A stretch of DNA of 64,000 nucleotides from Carnobacterium gallinarum DSM 4847 (GTDB lineage Bacteria > Bacillota > Bacilli > Lactobacillales > Carnobacteriaceae). How positions within the stretch are numbered: the first letter of the stretch is position 1; each line of letters starts with the position of its first letter. The DNA lies in contig NZ_JQLU01000002.1 of NCBI RefSeq assembly GCF_000744375.1, forward strand, positions 56,111 through 120,110, written 5' to 3'. Made by a program: the position numbers and the translations under genes. Of the stretch, positions 61,109 through 64,000 are shown one piece after another. The notes beneath the pieces are model-generated. The model was not told the DNA's origin and made no database searches. It saw only the letters and a list, made by a program, of their open reading frames with translations.

Positions 61109-61572
61109 TGCCAAGAAAAAAGAGTAAACAATCAGCTAGTGGTGACTTTGACTCAGCTTTTGACGACGATTTAGATGACATTCAGACCCCTGTAGATAGT
61201 CTTGGTGAAGACTTTATAGAGCCTAGTACTAATGTCCCTGCAGAAAAACCATTAAATATTTCTACAAAAAATGACATTTCTAACAAATTTGGTTTAAAAA
61301 AAAATAGCAACCTTTCTGGTACTGAACTAGTCCCAAGAACATATAAAGTTGAAAGAACAACAGTAGATAGATTAGAAAGCCTTGTATATAAAGATTCAAG
61401 AAGAAATAAAAAAATTCCTGGAACTAAAGGATTTATCTCAGATTTTATTGAGAATGCGATTTGGCAACATCTTTTCCAATTAGGTTTAGCTACTGAAGAT
61501 GAGGTCAATTCACACCTTAAAGATTACAGTAAATATCCTTTAAATTTGAATTTAGAAGATGAACAAGACTAA
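61108..61572 (+). CDS. Partition partner protein (ParB/PrgO-like)
   Basis: 154 residues. An acidic, disordered N-terminus (DFDSAFDDDLDDIQTPVDSL) is followed by a basic linker and a C-terminal region (RTYKVERTTVDRLESLVYKD, GFISDFIENAIWQHL) that looks like a ribbon-helix-helix or similar DNA-binding fold. Its place after parA and between two repeat arrays identifies it as the centromere-binding protein. Confidence 0.75.
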   Translation: MPRKKSKQSASGDFDSAFDDDLDDIQTPVDSLGEDFIEPSTNVPAEKPLNISTKNDISNKFGLKKNSNLSGTELVPRTYKVERTTVDRLESLVYKDSRRNKKIPGTKGFISDFIENAIWQHLFQLGLATEDEVNSHLKDYSKYPLNLNLEDEQD

Positions 61573-61679
61573 GAATTTAATTATTCTTAGTTTTTTTAAT
61601 CTTCTATTAAACACTATTACTTGCATATTACTTTAAAGTAATCCGCAAGTAATATCCAATTCTAATATCATCGATTGCT

Positions 61680-62850
61680 CGCATCATATATTACCTTTGT
61701 ATTTCTTTTAGTCATATTATATATTACTATATTCAAAACCTTGGTATAGCTTACTTTCGAAAAAAATATATTAGCCATATAATGTATTACCTATATATTA
61801 CTTTTAGCAATATATTATATTGTATGTATGTTAAATAAATTTTATTTAGTCATACAATATATTACCTATATATTTCTTTCTACGTATAAAAAATCTTACT
61901 AATGGTAATAATTAATTTAGAAACAAGATATTCCACTTATTAAGGCAATTTTATAGATAATAAGAATCTAAAAATCCACACCCATTGCCTAAAAACAAGT
62001 GGTTATACTCCAAGCCATTTTCATTCTTAAAATTACTTAGTACTTTATTTCTAAGACCAGTTCCTTATCATTAGCTATACCTAAGCTGTTTGTTTATTAC
62101 ATAAGTCATACTCGCATTCCTAATCATCATTAAAATACGTCTTAATATTTTTTTGTTCTAATACCACTATCCATAATCCAACTTTTCTTAATAGTAATTC
62201 TAGTGTATGCTTCTATTTATTAATAGACGTTTGACAAATAGAAAGTCACCCTAACTTTATTAGCATTAAAGCAGATTTACTTTCTATTATCTTAAGTCAT
62301 ATTATCTATTACTTTTATATTACTATCTTAAACTGCGTTGGTACTACTTTCTTACAAAGATAATATAGTAGAAATATAATATATTACCTTTATATTTCTT
62401 TTAGTCATGTACTAGATTTATATGTATTTAAATCTATTTTCTTTAGTGGTATAATCTATTACTTTTTATATTACTATATTAAAATTCATTGGTATTACTT
62501 GCTTACAAAGGTGATATAGTAGAAATATAATATATTATCTTTATATTTCTTTTAGTCATACACTAAGTTTATGTGTATTTTAATCTATTTTCTTTAGTGG
62601 GTATAATATATTACTATATTAAATGCTTGGTATTAATTGCTTACAAAGGTGGTATAGTAGAAATATAATATATTACCTTTATATTTCTTTTAGTCATACA
62701 CTAGATTTATATGTATTTTAAATCTATTTTCTTTAGTCATGCTATCTATTACTTTTATATTACTATCCTAAAATATAATGTTATCACTTACTTCTGATGA
62801 TAAGCTATTAGCCATAAAATATATTATCTTTGCACTTCTTTTAATTAAAT
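61680..62850. repeat. Long AT-rich repeat array downstream of the partition genes
   Basis: About 1.2 kb without a gene. The motif ATATTACCTTTATATTTCTT and variants recurs with TTAGTCAT in many copies. Three larger units beginning CTTACAAAG near 62351, 62502 and 62640 (about 140-150 bp each) repeat nearly intact. The last units are the most alike, showing recent expansion. Likely a second centromere or iteron cluster. Confidence 0.75.
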
Positions 62851-62931
62851 GACGTATGGTAACATTTAAAAGAGAAAATATTATTATTCAACTTGATATT
62901 TATGTATTAGTGGAGGGGGAACAATGTTCAA

Positions 62932-62971
62932 ATCCCTTCCTGAAGACCCAATAAAGTCAGGAAAGGATTAA
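62932..62971. other. Inverted repeat before the recombinase gene end
   Basis: AATCCcTTCCTGA / TCAGGAAaGGATT with a 13-nt loop, about 85 bp from the stop of the XerS-like gene. No T-run follows. It could be a recombination or protein-binding site; 62860-63056 holds nothing else recognisable. Confidence 0.4.
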
Positions 62972-63056
62972 CTTCAATTTACTTAAATCTCACCTAACTA
63001 CTAAAATCATACACCTAGAATTAAGTAATTAACATTTAGCAAAAGGACAGCAATTG

Positions 63057-64000
63057 TTATTCAATACTATTCATACTATCTCGCTGCTCATCGTCAATAA
63101 TGTGTATATATAAGGCTGTTGCTGAAAGAGAACTTTGTCCTAACTGATTACTAACTGTCATTTGATTTTTTGTTACCTGGTAAAGCTTAGTAGCAAGAGT
63201 ATGTCGCATTTTATGAGGTGTAACACGAGTTTTAAATTTAGTTGAATATTTAGCTACCATTTTTTCTATTGTATCTGTCTCAATTCGTTTAGCAGTTTTT
63301 TTGTAAGTAGTTAAAAATAATGCTTTCTCATTTTTTTCTGGAGCATATCTCTGTGTACGTACAGTTAAATAATTATCTAAATAGACCATAGCAAATGGTG
63401 CAATAATTACTGAATCTTTTTTTCCACCTTTTCGAATAACAGAAACTGTATTAGTGGCCAAATTTAAATCATTGATATTGATGTTTGCTGCTTCAGAAAC
63501 TCGTAATCCAGTACCTAAAATAAGAGCATTAATCGCTAAGTCACGTTCAAGTGATTTTTTGTAGTAGGGGAGTTGCTTAAGGCTAATGGATTTAGGATAA
63601 TCATATTCAATAAAGTTTAAATAGCCCATAGATTCATCACCCAGAAATAGTTTCTCTTTAATAGCCGCAGCTCTGCTAGAAAATGTCTCATTTGTCTTTA
63701 CTGATTTAACTTTTAACATTACATTACGATCAAAATAAGAATTTCCATCTTCTTTTTCTGTTTCTGTAGTTAAATAGTTGAAAAGAGAGGAGAGGCTGGC
63801 CATCGTTCTTTTTACAGTATTGTAAGAAAGAGCTTCATTAGTATCAGAACTATTTAATTTTTGTCTAGAGAGAAGAGAAGACTTAAATAATTCAACATCT
63901 TCTTTTTTTAAATTCTCTAAAGCAGAGAGAGGGACTAAAGAAATTTTTTTCTTCTTTAACAATAGCTTCCGATAGAAGCCAATTAAAAAATCTACGATAC
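63057..64000 (-). CDS. XerS-like tyrosine recombinase, N-terminus beyond window
   Basis: The frame is open to the window end, so at least 314 residues of a family of about 356 are present. Core motifs are SYNTVKRTMASLSSLFNYL, ALILGTGLRVSEAANI (catalytic Arg), VIRKGGKKDS, TPHKMRHTLATKLY (His and Arg) and ATALYIHI (Tyr nucleophile). The layout follows XerS of streptococci and lactococci. The usual second His (LGH) is Gln here (NQLGQSS), which may reduce activity. A likely role is resolving plasmid dimers. Confidence 0.85.
   Translation of the reverse strand, partial: IVDFLIGFYRKLLLKKKKISLVPLSALENLKKEDVELFKSSLLSRQKLNSSDTNEALSYNTVKRTMASLSSLFNYLTTETEKEDGNSYFDRNVMLKVKSVKTNETFSSRAAAIKEKLFLGDESMGYLNFIEYDYPKSISLKQLPYYKKSLERDLAINALILGTGLRVSEAANININDLNLATNTVSVIRKGGKKDSVIIAPFAMVYLDNYLTVRTQRYAPEKNEKALFLTTYKKTAKRIETDTIEKMVAKYSTKFKTRVTPHKMRHTLATKLYQVTKNQMTVSNQLGQSSLSATALYIHIIDDEQRDSMNSIE

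Noticed and set aside
61680..62850. CRISPR array in the long repeat region after the partition genes
   Set aside because: Repeats are AT-rich with irregular spacing and similar spacers, as in iterons; no cas genes are present.
62932..62971. difSL-like site for XerS
   Set aside because: The inverted repeat does not show the asymmetric arms I recall for difSL, so it is listed only as an unassigned repeat.

Overview
The window is about 64 kb of AT-rich DNA from the accessory genome of a low-GC Gram-positive bacterium of the Lactobacillales, most likely Enterococcus or a near relative such as Vagococcus. The reasons are an Inc18-type (pAMbeta1/pIP501) replication initiator with its antisense-RNA control region, an ICEBs1/Tn916-type transfer operon, a pIP501 TraA-like relaxase, LPxTG surface-protein anchoring and strong AGGAGG ribosome binding sites. 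No rRNA, tRNA or housekeeping gene was seen. I read it as part of a large conjugative plasmid; both window ends cut through genes.

Layout. (1) 1-2.5 kb: a Tn3-family module with tnpA (cut by the window start), a res region and tnpR. (2) 2.5-9.15 kb: a cargo block between two 1.02-kb inverted repeats. Each repeat carries the same small P-loop kinase gene and a 38-bp Tn917-like transposon end. Inside lie a secreted protein, a small membrane protein, a second membrane protein and a 727-residue glycoside-hydrolase-like protein whose promoter overlaps a LexA-type SOS box. (3) 9.7-14.4 kb: a MazF/PemK-like protein, a RelE/HigB-like toxin and XRE antitoxin separated by a 12-copy AT-rich repeat array, and an SOS-controlled Y-family polymerase. 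(4) 14.5-27.3 kb: a leftward run of mostly unknown plasmid genes (an RNPP-type regulator, DUF2786, a nuclease lipoprotein, DUF4314/DUF3846, a DUF4942 methylase). It is interrupted by four copies of a large structured RNA on the opposite strand: three of about 570 nt and one internally deleted. (5) 27.3-39.5 kb: an AbiC-like gene, a MobA/MobL relaxase with candidate oriT and three accessory genes, then a defence-like island (Fic, ASCH, FRG and a SIR2-like/P-loop protein). (6) 39.7-54.6 kb: a thioester/Cna-B adhesin followed by a complete-looking ICE-type transfer operon. (7) 54.6-56.7 kb: an insertion sequence that has truncated a second RNPP-like regulator. (8) 56.7-64 kb: replication (RepE-like protein, attenuator, counter-transcript RNA, Cop-like repressor), ParA/partner partition genes flanked by AT-rich repeat arrays, and a XerS-like recombinase cut by the window end.

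How it works together. RepE, the antisense RNA and the Cop-like repressor would set copy number; ParA, its partner, the repeats and the XerS-like enzyme would stabilise inheritance; the toxin-antitoxin genes would add addiction. Two relaxases (MobQ-like and MobT-like), each beside its own candidate oriT, share one visible type IV secretion system. Two transcription units carry SOS boxes, tying a lysin-like product and a mutagenic polymerase to DNA damage. The most unusual content is the repeated large RNA: its stems are kept by compensatory base changes between copies, and G-U pairs place it on the + strand.
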